In this document: positions 17,206 to 27,720 of the stretch, piece by piece
How positions within the stretch are numbered: position 1 is the first letter of the stretch
Layout of the letters: each line of letters starts with the position of its first letter
Origin: Bacteroides intestinalis
Lineage (GTDB): Bacteria > Bacteroidota > Bacteroidia > Bacteroidales > Bacteroidaceae
DNA: 64,000 bases
Assembly (NCBI RefSeq): GCF_902364365.1
Contig: NZ_CABJDN010000011.1
Coordinates: 142,047 to 206,046 of the forward strand
Direction: 5' to 3'
Made by a program: the position numbers and the translations under genes
Notes under the pieces: generated by a model
The model's database searches: none
What the model was told of the DNA's origin: nothing
What the model saw: only the letters and a program-made list of their open reading frames with translations

Positions 17206-19881
17206 TTATTTAGTTTTAATTTCAAAATGATAATTACCGGTTAGCAGTTCGATGCCACCTCCCTTCTTGCGCATGGCAGATAAAGTAGCGGCATTTATCT
17301 CTTTACATTCTATTTTATAAGCCTCATCTATATATAAGGTAGCAGAGCTGTTTGAAGGAATAGTAATCGTATATTGCACCTTGCCCCTGTTCTTTTTCCA
17401 TGATGAAACTATTTCTCCATAAGGGGAAATATGACTTGCCTCAAAAGCATCCAAACCTGCTACAAAATTGGGTCTTAATATAATATGTTTGAAGCCGGGC
17501 ATTGAAGAATCAGGGTAAAGCCCTCCCAATGCTTTATAGTACCAAGCACTGATTTCTCCAAACATGATGTGGTTTAATGAAATATCTTTTTTCCCATCAA
17601 TACGCCAATTCTCATAAAGAGTAGTTGCTCCATTCTTTATCCACCAGCCCCAGGACGGATAGGTTCCTTTAGAAGCAAGTTGATAAGCCAAATCTGCATA
17701 TCCATTCGCACTCAAAGCATTCAGAATAGTTTTACTACCCAGTAAGCCTACATCCATACTGCCGTCTTTACTCACTTTCTCTGCTAAGTTATAAGCCACC
17801 AATTCTTTCAGATGTTCAGGGACTATTCCCCAATAGAGTGGTGCGCTTAACTCGGTCTGACTTCCACCACAATAGATACCTGTATCCTCATTCAAAAAGC
17901 GGGCATTGATGCTATTCTTTATTTTTTGCGCTAAAGCAGAATACTTTTCATAATCTTGTTGTTTGTTCAATATTCTGGCTGCTTTAGCCAAAATATCCGT
18001 ATCGACATAATAATAGATGGATGAAGTCAGCTCTTTAGAGGAATGTGACTTTATAGGAATCCAATCTCCTAATCCCCAGTCCGTGATGCCCGAAGGGTAT
18101 GTGTAATTCAGATAATCCACATATCTTCTGATATTGTTGTACATAGATTGAAGCAAATGTTTGTCTCCATAGAACAGGTAAATATTCCAGGGGATGATAG
18201 CTACCGTACTTGTCCAGTCAACACCATTCCCCCAATGATACCCCCATCCGGCAGTAGGAATAATGGCAGGGAGCACTCCGTTAGGGGCTTGTTCATCTTG
18301 ATGGTCGGCCATCCATTTTTCATAGACCGTGATGCCATCATAATTATAAAGTCCGGTCTCAATGGCAATATGGGCATCTCCCGTCCACCCATTCTTCTCC
18401 CGTTGAGGACAGTCCGTAGGATAGCCAAACAAGTTTGACAGGTATGCAGCATTCGTCGCCTTCCATATCTTATTCAATAATTCATCAGATGATGAGATTC
18501 TGCCGGCAACAGGAACATCACTGTGCATGAAATAGGCTTTCAAGCTATTATCAGTCAGTTCAACCGGCTCGCTACTTGTTACTTCAACATACTGAAAACC
18601 TTTATAATTAAAACGGGCACGAAATGTTTCTTCTCCCGTACCACTCAGAATAAAGATATCCGTTTGAAAAGGATCTGAATCATCTGTAGGGCGATAGTGA
18701 TAATCAATATTAGACATATCTGCTCTATTATCTTCTCCGATTCTCTCAGAATGCTTCAAACGAACTTCCGTACCAGGTTTTCCTTTGATTGTCAATTGGC
18801 TGACACCTGCTATATTCCTGCCCAAGTCAAATAAATAAATAGAATCGGAAAGTTTAATCATCTTTGCCGGACGGAGCATCTCCACGTCCCGGATAGGATG
18901 CATCTGCTGCGACACAATCAGAGGTGACGGAGCGGAAGTGCAACTTGCATTTTTCCATTTCTTATCATCAAATCCCGGAGTGTTCCAATCAGGTTGTTCC
19001 AACCGTGCATCATAGTGTTCAGCCGTATAAATACTATTGAAAATTACCGGGCTCAAAGAGGTTTTCCAGTCCTGACCAGTAGAAATAAATTCTACCTTTC
19101 CGTCCTCATATACCACACGGATATCCATACAGAATTTAGGCCTGCCACGCCAAGGCGCCTGATTGAAGTTCCACACAGCAGTAGACTGGTGATTGTACCA
19201 GCCATTTCCCAACAGTACACCAATGGCATTATTTCCTTGCTTCAATAGTTGCGTTACATCATGTGTCAAATATAAGGTACGTCTGTCAAAGCGAGTATAT
19301 GCAGGATCCAGACGATGATCTCCAACCCGTGAGCCATTAATATAAAGTTCATATAATCCAGCAACAGCAATGTATGCACGGGCTTCCCGAATAGTACGTT
19401 TTGCATCCCATTCTTTTCTAAAATATGCAGCGGGCTTCAAATGTATATTATGGGTATCTGATATCCAGTTCCCCTTCCAGTTATGTTCATCCATTACTCC
19501 GGTTTCAAAGTAAGTTACATCACTTGTATACATCTTATTACTATCCCAGACACACACCTTCCAGTAATATCGTGTATAAGGTTGAAGTTTTTGTCCGGCA
19601 TAAACAGCCAGAACATTTGATATAGTCTGTTTACCGGAGTTCCAGCTATCACCCATCCCCTGAGCAACCCGAACGGAATCTGTGCCTACAATGACCTGAT
19701 AGGCTTCCTGAACATCAACATCAACTGGCAATTGCCAGCTCAAACGCGGAGAAGGCACATCTATTCCTAACGGGGCAACTAAATATTCACAGCGAAGAAC
19801 ATCAAGCTTCCCCGTTGATCCGGCTAATAATGATAGATGAAATAATGAAATAAAAAAGAATACTGATAAGATTCGTTTCAT
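17206..19881 (-). CDS. GH78 alpha-L-rhamnosidase
   Basis: Inverting alpha-L-rhamnosidase of family GH78, 891 residues, signal peptide about 1-20. Fibronectin-like and rhamnosidase N-terminal domains precede an alpha6/alpha6 barrel. The signature DCPQREKNGWTGDA places Asp490, Glu495 (acid) and Asp502 with the spacing known for the family (5 and 7); TTLYENW supplies the second Glu. The frame opens 14 codons earlier, but the predicted -7 box at 19911-19918 lies inside that extension, so the ATG at 19881, directly before the signal peptide, is the likely start. It is transcribed alone, divergently from the first HTCS gene, with its own terminator. Together with the GH106 it indicates alpha-L-rhamnose in the substrate. 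Confidence 0.9.
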   Translation of the reverse strand: MKRILSVFFFISLFHLSLLAGSTGKLDVLRCEYLVAPLGIDVPSPRLSWQLPVDVDVQEAYQVIVGTDSVRVAQGMGDSWNSGKQTISNVLAVYAGQKLQPYTRYYWKVCVWDSNKMYTSDVTYFETGVMDEHNWKGNWISDTHNIHLKPAAYFRKEWDAKRTIREARAYIAVAGLYELYINGSRVGDHRLDPAYTRFDRRTLYLTHDVTQLLKQGNNAIGVLLGNGWYNHQSTAVWNFNQAPWRGRPKFCMDIRVVYEDGKVEFISTGQDWKTSLSPVIFNSIYTAEHYDARLEQPDWNTPGFDDKKWKNASCTSAPSPLIVSQQMHPIRDVEMLRPAKMIKLSDSIYLFDLGRNIAGVSQLTIKGKPGTEVRLKHSERIGEDNRADMSNIDYHYRPTDDSDPFQTDIFILSGTGEETFRARFNYKGFQYVEVTSSEPVELTDNSLKAYFMHSDVPVAGRISSSDELLNKIWKATNAAYLSNLFGYPTDCPQREKNGWTGDAHIAIETGLYNYDGITVYEKWMADHQDEQAPNGVLPAIIPTAGWGYHWGNGVDWTSTVAIIPWNIYLFYGDKHLLQSMYNNIRRYVDYLNYTYPSGITDWGLGDWIPIKSHSSKELTSSIYYYVDTDILAKAARILNKQQDYEKYSALAQKIKNSINARFLNEDTGIYCGGSQTELSAPLYWGIVPEHLKELVAYNLAEKVSKDGSMDVGLLGSKTILNALSANGYADLAYQLASKGTYPSWGWWIKNGATTLYENWRIDGKKDISLNHIMFGEISAWYYKALGGLYPDSSMPGFKHIILRPNFVAGLDAFEASHISPYGEIVSSWKKNRGKVQYTITIPSNSSATLYIDEAYKIECKEINAATLSAMRKKGGGIELLTGNYHFEIKTK

Positions 19882-19910
19882 AATATAGATTACTTTTTTA
19901 GTGAATGATA

Positions 19911-19957
19911 CAAAAATAGGCAATAATCAATATAGTAATATCTACAAAAGCGCCAAT
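19911..19957 (-). promoter_or_regulatory. GH78 promoter with partial activator site
   Basis: On the minus strand TATTTTTG (19911-19918) lies about 30 nt before the GH78 start, with TGGC (complement of 19952-19955) 33 nt upstream of it, the spacing seen at four other promoters here. The distal TGTAT element is absent at its expected place. Another GCCA-containing stretch at 19981-20000 resembles the GH2 site (ACGTGC, CAT, CGCCA). Confidence 0.55.
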
Positions 19958-20057
19958 AGTATACGCTGACAAGACAAAGAACGTGCCCATCTTCGCCATT
20001 TTTGTATGGTTATCGTCCTAAGACATAATTATACCATTTTAAAGCATATTTTTCAGA

Positions 20058-20086
20058 TTGAAGCACAGAAAAAAAACATATCTTTG
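20058..20086 (+). promoter_or_regulatory. Promoter of the first HTCS gene
   Basis: TTG at 20058-20060 is followed after 18 nt by TATCTTTG (20079-20086), close to the Bacteroides housekeeping consensus. The start codon is 38 nt downstream. Unlike the enzyme promoters of this locus it has a usable -33 element, so the sensor is probably made constitutively at a low level. Confidence 0.7.
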
Positions 20087-20123
20087 TTTGCATTCTAATA
20101 CTTAAATAAATACGAATAACCCC

Positions 20124-23100
20124 ATGAGAAAACATACATTGCTGCTTTTATTATTTTTTTCTTGTTTAACAAGCAACATTTGTTCGTACAATCTGAGACA
20201 GATCAGTAATCGGGACGGTTTATCCAACAGTTCTGTCACTTGCCTGTTTCAAGACAATGAACGTTTTTTATGGATCGGAACATATGACGGGCTTAATATG
20301 TATGACAGCCGGAATATCTATATTTATAAGCCCGATATCAACAACCAAAACAGTTTATCAAGCAATGTTATCAGAAATATTATAGAGACAGACAGCATTT
20401 ATCTGTGGATCAGCACCAAGTGGGGACTTAACAAGCTATCGCAACAAAGCAATACCATAGAGGCGTATTACAATGAATTCGGAGAAAACTCTTATATGGC
20501 TAAAGACAGCCACGATAATTTGTATGTTCTTAGCAAACCGGATGTCTTGTCTTTCTATTCTAAAGTTGAAAATAAATTTATCGACCTTCCTGTACATAAA
20601 GGAATAGAACATAATACAGTGTTGGGTATGCTGATTGATGCCCAAGATACTATTTGGATCAATCACCAAGGAATTCTGGAGAGATATACTGTATCTGACA
20701 CAGGCTCTGATCAACCCAACATTAAAAGGCATAGTGATTTTAAACATGCTCAGCCCATAGAGTATGCATTCTACCATAAGGAGAAAATCATCATAGTCGA
20801 TTCTATCGGAGACATTTATTATATAACAACCCAAGGCATTCATTTTGTTAAAAATCTGAATAAGCTTATTAATGAGAGCGGAGAAATCGGCTCTATTATT
20901 TTCGATAACGATGATCTCCTCATTGGCTTTAGAACTAATGGCCTCATTCGGCTTGATGCAGCTAAAGGATATGAATTGGAAAAAATAGAAATTAATTGTG
21001 GAGTATTCTCATTATGGAAAGATGAACAACAAGACATTATCTGGATTGGTACAGACGGGCAAGGTATATATGCATGGACCAAAGATGAGTACGCTTTCAA
21101 CAACCTGTCATTAAATCAATTGCCCATAAATAAAAGAAGACCCATCCGGGCCATTCATACAGATCAACAAAACACTCTGTGGTTGGGAACTAAAGATAAT
21201 GGCATCATCAGAATTAAAGATTACGATGTTGCTCAGGAATATTCGACAGCTAATATAACCCATTTCACTGTCAAAGACGGATTAACCAATAATGCAGTCT
21301 TTGCTTTTACTGAAAGTAAGAGCCATCCTATATTATGGATTGGGTCGGACGGTCCTGAACTAAACTATTATTCATATCGGGACAACAAAATACACTCGCT
21401 TATTAACAATACAAACTCTAGAATTGCACGCGTACATTCCATGAGTGAGACCTGCGACTCATTGCTATGGGTAGGTTCTGGAAGCAGATTGCTCCGAATC
21501 AGCATTGAAGCACATGGAAATACGATTAAAGCCAAAGATATACGTACCATTTATTTCAGAGTCCCCAACAGACAGCAGTACAATCAAATATATTCCATTT
21601 ATCCGGAGAATGATTCTATTCTCTGGATTGGAATGCGGGGAAATGGAGTCATTCGCCTGAATACACAGACCGAAGCCTATCAGCTTATCTCATTCGATAA
21701 AAATGGAATAGCTCCAATGAACGACATTCTCTGTATACATCAAGACAAAAATAAAATTATATGGATAGGCAGCAGTTACGGCCTCACCAGATTGACTTTA
21801 TTACCCAATGGTGAATACGATTATAAAAACTTCAATGAAAATGAAGGATTACCTAATAATACAATACATGGTATCGCAGAAGATCCTCAAGGTAACTTAT
21901 GGTTAAGCAGTAATACTGGTATCATTCTATTTGATTCACATAAGAATACATTCCGAAACCTTAATCATAAAACAGGATTAAAGGTTATAGAGTTTAGTGA
22001 TAACGCTTACTTTCAAGACAATACAAAAAAACGATATTTCTTTGGAGGCGTAGATGGTATTGTATGGATAGAAAATGGGGGGAAAAAAAGAAAAGATTTC
22101 ATTCCGGATATTTTCTTTACCAAGCTCAGGATATTCAATAAAGACTATAACATATCCGAATTTGAAAAAAGCAAAGGTAATAAAAGAGAAATTGTATTGA
22201 AGCACGATCAAAATTTCTTTGCTGTTTCTTTTGTTGCCATGGACTTCATCAATGGAGAAAATAGCAAGTACTCCTATAAACTGGAAAATTTTAGCAATGT
22301 GTGGATGGACACGCGCTCCAATGAAGCGCAATTTACCAATATTCCTCCCGGTAACTACATCTTGCGAGTGAAGTATAATGATGGGATCAGTAGTAATGAA
22401 AACTTAACTCAAAGTATATACATCACCATCCTTCCTCCCTGGTACTGGAGTATTGCTGCTCAAACAATCTACGTTCTACTACTTATAGGAGCAGGGGTAG
22501 GGCTTTTCCGATATATTCGTTGGAAGTACGAACGGAGAAAAGCTTCTATCGACAGAAGGCTGAAAGAAAAATATAAAGAAGAAATGTATGAAGGGAAGTT
22601 ACGTTTCTTCACCAATATAACACATGAATTCTGTACTCCGCTCACACTTATCTACGGACCATGCGAAAGGATACTCAATTATGAACATAGTGATAACTTT
22701 ATAAAAAAATATGCCCAGATTATAAAATCAAATACCGAGCGGCTTAACAGCCTGATACAAGAAGTCATCGATTTCCGCCGTATGGAAACCGGTAACCAGA
22801 TATGCCACATACAAGAATTGAATATCAGCGAATTGGGTAACGGAATCATTGAATCATTTGATGAATTGGCCGAACAGAATCGAATTCAGTTGGAAACAGA
22901 CATCACTCCGGATATCATTTGGGGAAGTGACCACAACGGCTTTACTAAAATCCTCAATAATCTTATTTCCAATGCTTTCAAATACACACCGGAAAATGGG
23001 ACTATCCGTATATCCATAAAAAAAGAAGAAAATAAACTGAGCATTAAAGTGTATAATACGGGAAAAGGTATCAGTAAAGAAAACCTTCCGTTAATATTTA

Positions 23101-24179
23101 ACCGGTACAGTATACTCGACAACATCAAAGAAAATAGTATAAAAGGCTTATCATCCAGAAACGGATTAGGGCTTGCCATTTGCCAGAGTATGGTAGAATT
23201 GCTACATGGAACCATTAACGTAGAAAGTGAAGTAAATCAATATGCCCAATTTATTGTGACTCTGCCTGCGCTTGAAGCCACAGAAAAAATGGGAAATATA
23301 CAACCACACGAAACTGCCAAAATTGAACTGCCCAATTATAAAACAGAGGTAACACTGCCCGAAACTGTCAATAACGAAGAAGAAACTAACCAACCGGAAA
23401 ACACAATACTGATTATTGATGATAATAAAGAATTGTTGTGGATGTTGAAAGATATATTATCAGACGAATATACAATCTTAACTGCCGAAAACGGAGAGGA
23501 AGGGTTGGAACTATTGAAACAAGAAACTCCGAATCTGATTATCACAGATATCATGATGCCTAAAATCGATGGAATCACCCTGACTAAACAGCTGAAAAAC
23601 AATAAGCATACTGCGCACATTCCATTGGTAATTCTTTCGGCCAAGAATACAACCGATGAGAAAATAGAAGGTATAGAATCCGGAGCGGATGCTTACATTC
23701 CCAAACCTTTCAATACACAATACCTTAGAACCATTATCAAACAACTTATAAAAAAACAAGAAGAGTTAAAGCAATACTATAACTCTTCTGCAAGTGCATT
23801 TGACTATAGTGGAGGACAGTTATTACAGAATGAGGATAAAGAATACCTGCAAACCGCTATAGAGATTATCAATGAAAATATGGATAATGCAGAGTTCGGG
23901 CCCGATGAATTAGCCAAGGCGATGCAAACCAGTGGCAGAAATTTATACCGAAAGTTCAAAAAACTAAACCAATCATCTCCCAAAGACTTCATAAAAGAGC
24001 AAAAAATGAAATATGCTGCAAAATTGCTGTTAACAACAACATTAAATATACAAGAAATCATGTACCGGATAGCGGCTACCAACCGATCGCATTTTTATAA
24101 AGAATTCGCCAAACGTTATAATCAAACTCCCAGGGAGTACAGGGAAGCCAATAAGCAAAAAGATGATTCCCTTATTTGA
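20124..24179 (+). CDS. Hybrid two-component system sensor/regulator (HTCS), first copy
   Basis: Membrane sensor and transcription factor in one chain, 1351 residues. Signal peptide (about 1-21), two-component-regulator propeller repeats (repeated WIGT, LWLS, LTNNAVFAF/LPNNTIHGI) to about residue 700, Y_Y_Y domain, one membrane segment (about 774-795), HisKA with His834 in NITHEFCTPLTLI, HATPase with the N box and GLGLAICQSM, receiver with Asp1142 in ITDIMMPK, and an AraC-type helix-turn-helix at the C-terminus. The propellers bind oligosaccharides in the periplasm and the AraC domain activates PUL promoters. The H box has Cys where Arg is usual. It is divergent from GH78 and strongly similar to the second HTCS at 33501-37574. 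Confidence 0.95.
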   Translation: MRKHTLLLLLFFSCLTSNICSYNLRQISNRDGLSNSSVTCLFQDNERFLWIGTYDGLNMYDSRNIYIYKPDINNQNSLSSNVIRNIIETDSIYLWISTKWGLNKLSQQSNTIEAYYNEFGENSYMAKDSHDNLYVLSKPDVLSFYSKVENKFIDLPVHKGIEHNTVLGMLIDAQDTIWINHQGILERYTVSDTGSDQPNIKRHSDFKHAQPIEYAFYHKEKIIIVDSIGDIYYITTQGIHFVKNLNKLINESGEIGSIIFDNDDLLIGFRTNGLIRLDAAKGYELEKIEINCGVFSLWKDEQQDIIWIGTDGQGIYAWTKDEYAFNNLSLNQLPINKRRPIRAIHTDQQNTLWLGTKDNGIIRIKDYDVAQEYSTANITHFTVKDGLTNNAVFAFTESKSHPILWIGSDGPELNYYSYRDNKIHSLINNTNSRIARVHSMSETCDSLLWVGSGSRLLRISIEAHGNTIKAKDIRTIYFRVPNRQQYNQIYSIYPENDSILWIGMRGNGVIRLNTQTEAYQLISFDKNGIAPMNDILCIHQDKNKIIWIGSSYGLTRLTLLPNGEYDYKNFNENEGLPNNTIHGIAEDPQGNLWLSSNTGIILFDSHKNTFRNLNHKTGLKVIEFSDNAYFQDNTKKRYFFGGVDGIVWIENGGKKRKDFIPDIFFTKLRIFNKDYNISEFEKSKGNKREIVLKHDQNFFAVSFVAMDFINGENSKYSYKLENFSNVWMDTRSNEAQFTNIPPGNYILRVKYNDGISSNENLTQSIYITILPPWYWSIAAQTIYVLLLIGAGVGLFRYIRWKYERRKASIDRRLKEKYKEEMYEGKLRFFTNITHEFCTPLTLIYGPCERILNYEHSDNFIKKYAQIIKSNTERLNSLIQEVIDFRRMETGNQICHIQELNISELGNGIIESFDELAEQNRIQLETDITPDIIWGSDHNGFTKILNNLISNAFKYTPENGTIRISIKKEENKLSIKVYNTGKGISKENLPLIFNRYSILDNIKENSIKGLSSRNGLGLAICQSMVELLHGTINVESEVNQYAQFIVTLPALEATEKMGNIQPHETAKIELPNYKTEVTLPETVNNEEETNQPENTILIIDDNKELLWMLKDILSDEYTILTAENGEEGLELLKQETPNLIITDIMMPKIDGITLTKQLKNNKHTAHIPLVILSAKNTTDEKIEGIESGADAYIPKPFNTQYLRTIIKQLIKKQEELKQYYNSSASAFDYSGGQLLQNEDKEYLQTAIEIINENMDNAEFGPDELAKAMQTSGRNLYRKFKKLNQSSPKDFIKEQKMKYAAKLLLTTTLNIQEIMYRIAATNRSHFYKEFAKRYNQTPREYREANKQKDDSLI

Positions 24180-24202
24180 CGAGGTCTTTATTTCTTAGCA
24201 AT

Positions 24203-24218
24203 CACTACGTAAGTAGTG
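24203..24218. terminator. Short hairpin between convergent genes
   Basis: CACTAC/GTAGTG with a 4-nt loop lies in the 53-nt gap between the convergent HTCS and PL8 genes. There is no clear U run on either strand, so the terminator call is weak. Confidence 0.3.
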
Positions 24219-24232
24219 CCTTTGCGTACTTA

Positions 24233-26314
24233 TTAATGCTTTTGGGCTATATGCTTTATCACCGAACTACCGGAATAGTCACCGGAAGGGAATGTTATAT
24301 CCATCTGTTCTCCATTCAGGCTTAATTGAACAGACTTCTCTTTATACAGAGGATCAGCTACAGCTATTTCATATTGTCCGTCTTTCTTCTCAATGTATAA
24401 CAAAACTTTTTTATTGACTGCCACTACCAGATCATCTGAGAACCGTATTTCACCCGGTTCATAAAAGACGACAGCATACTGTCTCTTATTCTCATTGGTA
24501 ATCGCTTGTAACCGCTCCGTATTGGCTATAATTTTGATTTCATTCTCAAACTTCTTATCTGTAAAATAAGAGAGAGGCTTATCAGGCATTATTATGTAGC
24601 AATAATCCTCATTCTGTGGAGTAGTGCCATGCGAAATCCATAAACTAAAAACCTCTTTTGTAACAGGTTTCTCACTTGCCGTTACTTCAAGTTCTCGCCA
24701 GGAACCCGTTTGCTTGGCTTTTCTCAACGTTACACTCTCATTTTGCGGGAAAATATACCCTACATTATCATGGTAAGCCCAGTCTATCTTTTTGTCGGAC
24801 AAGTTATCCGTTAGCCGGTATGCATGTCCTGACAAGCCATATGTAACCTCACCATTTGCCAGACATTGATTTACCGAAGTACGAACTTCCTGCGTACGGG
24901 CCGCCTTAATGCCACTTCCCATACATACCATAGCATCTCCCATAAAAAAGTAAGCTTTCCGAGCTTCCACACCCTGATAGGCATGTTCATAAGCCATTAC
25001 ACCATTATGAGCATTACTAACACCTCCGCCAAATTGATTCGAACCAAACAAATACCAACGTAGATCGGCAGTCGACTGATTAGCAACTGCCGTTGTTCCC
25101 GGTACCCGTGTCCAATCCCAGACAACAAAGACGTCATCATATTCATGACCGGTAGTCATTATGTTAGTTGCTCCTAACGGCAGATAATAACCTTTCAAAT
25201 TCTGCCCGTTCAGCATTTCCGTACCGTTTGTTCGTACAGATATGACTTTAGCAGACATATAATAATCAGATCCATGATGAGTCATGATGTTTGATTTCCA
25301 AAAGTGTGTATTTCCTGGTACCGGAAAGGCTTCGCCACTAATATGCCGCTTCCATGCCTCATAATTTTCTGCATGAGCGGGATCAACTTCTTTCATTAAA
25401 TCCAATGTATGCGTGGACATATTACTCAAGCAATTCGGGCGACATATCCCCCGCCCAATCGTTCCAAAATCATATGCCATTCTATATCCGAACATCTGTG
25501 TCCCTTTCAGAAAAACATCTGATACCAACTTAATCTTATCCGAAGTGAAGAACTTCATAAAAGATGTTTTATTAGCTAAAGTAATATACTCTGCCAAGTC
25601 GGACAGTAGTGACATTCCATATCCACCCGAATAAAGTTGAGGACGGTGCTGATGAATACTATTATCTCTTTTCATTCCTTCATCATCTTTCTCTTCTACA
25701 TATATGGTAGAAGCAATGGAAGAAAATCCTTTGGCAATTAACTCATAATTATCTTCTATACAGCCCTTATGTATCAAGACTGCAGATACCCATGTTCTAT
25801 TCTTTCCTTTATGGGCCACATTATCTGTCTTATCAGCCAGATAAGAAGAAAGCCTCGTCACATCTTCTCTTTTCAACTCTTTCTTCAGCAAAAGAAGAGG
25901 AATCATATATTGGGAAGGGGCACCGATATCCCGGTACCACCAATTTCCAGAATCTGGATTAGCTATCCGGAAATAATCTAACCCAAGAATTATTTTCTTT
26001 CGCAATTCCTGCTCATGAAATAATTTATTTCCGGGTTTACTATAAGCCAATGCCATGTTCTTTAATCTCTTGAGATGACGCTCTGCATCGAAATAGAAAG
26101 TCACTGTCTTATAATCAATATCTTTCCAGCTACCATCAGTTTGCATAACAGCCAAATCCTTTTCCGCTTGAGAAACGTCTACCGAATCCGACAAATATTC
26201 CTTCAACAATCTATTATATAAAATCTCTATATCCTTCTGTTTCTCTACAGCATAGCCGTATTCTCCCCAAAGGCATAACACCAAACATATAAGTAGTAAC
26301 CTTTTCATAATCAT
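24233..26314 (-). CDS. PL8-family polysaccharide lyase (second copy)
   Basis: Complete PL8-type lyase, 693 residues, homologous to the partial gene at the left edge. A type I signal peptide ends near residue 22 (GYA|VEK). The toroid domain carries Asn172 in GKNRTWVSAV, His223 in NSIHQH and Tyr228/Tyr232 in YSGGYG, with the Arg-rich GRGICR motif about 60 residues on; beta domains follow. The start ATG overlaps the stop of the GH79 gene, and a second in-frame ATG two codons on (26308) is equally possible. It is the last gene of the susC2-susD2-GH79-PL8 operon. Two PL8 copies in one locus suggest two related cleavage sites or different chain contexts. Substrate not identifiable from sequence. 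Confidence 0.88.
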   Translation of the reverse strand: MIMKRLLLICLVLCLWGEYGYAVEKQKDIEILYNRLLKEYLSDSVDVSQAEKDLAVMQTDGSWKDIDYKTVTFYFDAERHLKRLKNMALAYSKPGNKLFHEQELRKKIILGLDYFRIANPDSGNWWYRDIGAPSQYMIPLLLLKKELKREDVTRLSSYLADKTDNVAHKGKNRTWVSAVLIHKGCIEDNYELIAKGFSSIASTIYVEEKDDEGMKRDNSIHQHRPQLYSGGYGMSLLSDLAEYITLANKTSFMKFFTSDKIKLVSDVFLKGTQMFGYRMAYDFGTIGRGICRPNCLSNMSTHTLDLMKEVDPAHAENYEAWKRHISGEAFPVPGNTHFWKSNIMTHHGSDYYMSAKVISVRTNGTEMLNGQNLKGYYLPLGATNIMTTGHEYDDVFVVWDWTRVPGTTAVANQSTADLRWYLFGSNQFGGGVSNAHNGVMAYEHAYQGVEARKAYFFMGDAMVCMGSGIKAARTQEVRTSVNQCLANGEVTYGLSGHAYRLTDNLSDKKIDWAYHDNVGYIFPQNESVTLRKAKQTGSWRELEVTASEKPVTKEVFSLWISHGTTPQNEDYCYIIMPDKPLSYFTDKKFENEIKIIANTERLQAITNENKRQYAVVFYEPGEIRFSDDLVVAVNKKVLLYIEKKDGQYEIAVADPLYKEKSVQLSLNGEQMDITFPSGDYSGSSVIKHIAQKH

Positions 26315-27720
26315 TCTTTATCTATAATCATCACCGCCGCACTCATTGCCGGAACGGAGACTTTAATATATTCATTCTGTGGTTGATATTTCTCTCTCAT
26401 ATTTAGTTGAAAACTTCCATCAGCTTCTACTTCGGCATCGGCAAAACGTATTCCAGATGAAGAAACCGGAGAGGGTGCTGTAAGTCTAAGCAACTGAACC
26501 GAAGCAGGAGTGTCATTCAGCCGAACTGTAAAGGAAATATCATCTTCACTTTTATTTAAAAGAGTAACTTTCAACGTTTTGCCATTGACACAAGCATAAG
26601 CACTACTGTTAGGAACAGAAGGTGAAATCACAGAAGGAACAATGTTGCCACCTTCACTTCCATATTTAAAAGCAAGCATCGCATAATAGATAGGACGAGG
26701 AGTAGGAATTCCTTTCTCATTCAATACAATAGGTGCATATTTGCTAACACTACCACCATGAAAATTCACTCCCACCCCATTATTCAAAGCTACACTCCAC
26801 ATATAGTCTAACGCCCACAAAGCAGAAGCAAAAACATTGCTCACTCCTATTTTTCCACCTTGAGAGACTGTATTACATTCTGCCATACGATAAGTAGTCC
26901 CGTATCTTTGACATAAACAATTCAATACTTGTAAATAACCTGATAAATGATTATCCGGCTCCAATATAGTTTTCCAATTCACTGTAGCATTTTTACCCGG
27001 TGAATTGTAATGATGTCCGGTCATCAAACTTATTTTAGCAGAATAACTGTTCAAGAAAGACTCAAACCAACGGATATCTCCAGCAACTGCTGGTCCTGCT
27101 ATAGCAATGTCAGGTAACCTCTCCTTTATCTTCATATAATGTAGAAACCATTCTTTTTCATAATCGCTCACTGTATAATTTACAGGGCGCAGATGTTTGT
27201 AATATAAATCAGGTTCATTACCTATCTGAAGAGCATAAAGAGCATTCTTTAAGCGTTTTGTTACATATGCAGCTTCATCCGAGTTTTTCTCAGGATTATT
27301 CTCTCCCAAATTCAGTCCCCAAATAACCTTCCATCCAGTTAAATCTACAAATTTTGAAAAAGTATCTACATCTGTAGTAGTTAAAGAATCCTTTCTCATA
27401 TAATCAATACGAGGCATACCTGTCCATGAAATCTTATCACTACTATTTCCTCCTAACCGTAAGATTCCATTTCCTAAATTTTTCATCATTTGAATCAATA
27501 CAAGATTATCAGGATGCAGATAACAGGAATTATCGGTCAACTGAGACATTTCATAGCTGAACCCCAAAAAGTCAGAAGGTATGATGGTATGTAACCGATA
27601 ATCGGAAAGTACAGTCACTGTAACAGGTACTTCTTTTTCACCTTTTATATCCAGCCCAAATAAAACAGTTGTTCGGGTAAAAAGGAACACAATAATAATG
27701 AAGCGCAACTTTTTCATCAT
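26311..27720 (-). CDS. GH79 family beta-glucuronidase-like hydrolase
   Basis: Retaining clan GH-A hydrolase of family GH79, 469 residues from the tandem ATG at 27720/27717. The signal peptide covers about residues 1-22. Candidate catalytic residues are Glu169 (acid/base) in LQIGNEPDLY and Glu281 (nucleophile) in YRMAECNTVSQGG, spaced as in known GH79 beta-glucuronidases; LRLGGNSSD is also typical. A C-terminal beta-sandwich follows the barrel. The open frame extends 42 codons upstream, but that part is the remains of a different protein (27721-28060), so it is excluded. The stop overlaps the PL8 start. Removal of terminal glucuronic acid or its 4-O-methyl form fits the lyase/GH88 context. Confidence 0.82.
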   Translation of the reverse strand: MMKKLRFIIIVFLFTRTTVLFGLDIKGEKEVPVTVTVLSDYRLHTIIPSDFLGFSYEMSQLTDNSCYLHPDNLVLIQMMKNLGNGILRLGGNSSDKISWTGMPRIDYMRKDSLTTTDVDTFSKFVDLTGWKVIWGLNLGENNPEKNSDEAAYVTKRLKNALYALQIGNEPDLYYKHLRPVNYTVSDYEKEWFLHYMKIKERLPDIAIAGPAVAGDIRWFESFLNSYSAKISLMTGHHYNSPGKNATVNWKTILEPDNHLSGYLQVLNCLCQRYGTTYRMAECNTVSQGGKIGVSNVFASALWALDYMWSVALNNGVGVNFHGGSVSKYAPIVLNEKGIPTPRPIYYAMLAFKYGSEGGNIVPSVISPSVPNSSAYACVNGKTLKVTLLNKSEDDISFTVRLNDTPASVQLLRLTAPSPVSSSGIRFADAEVEADGSFQLNMREKYQPQNEYIKVSVPAMSAAVMIIDKE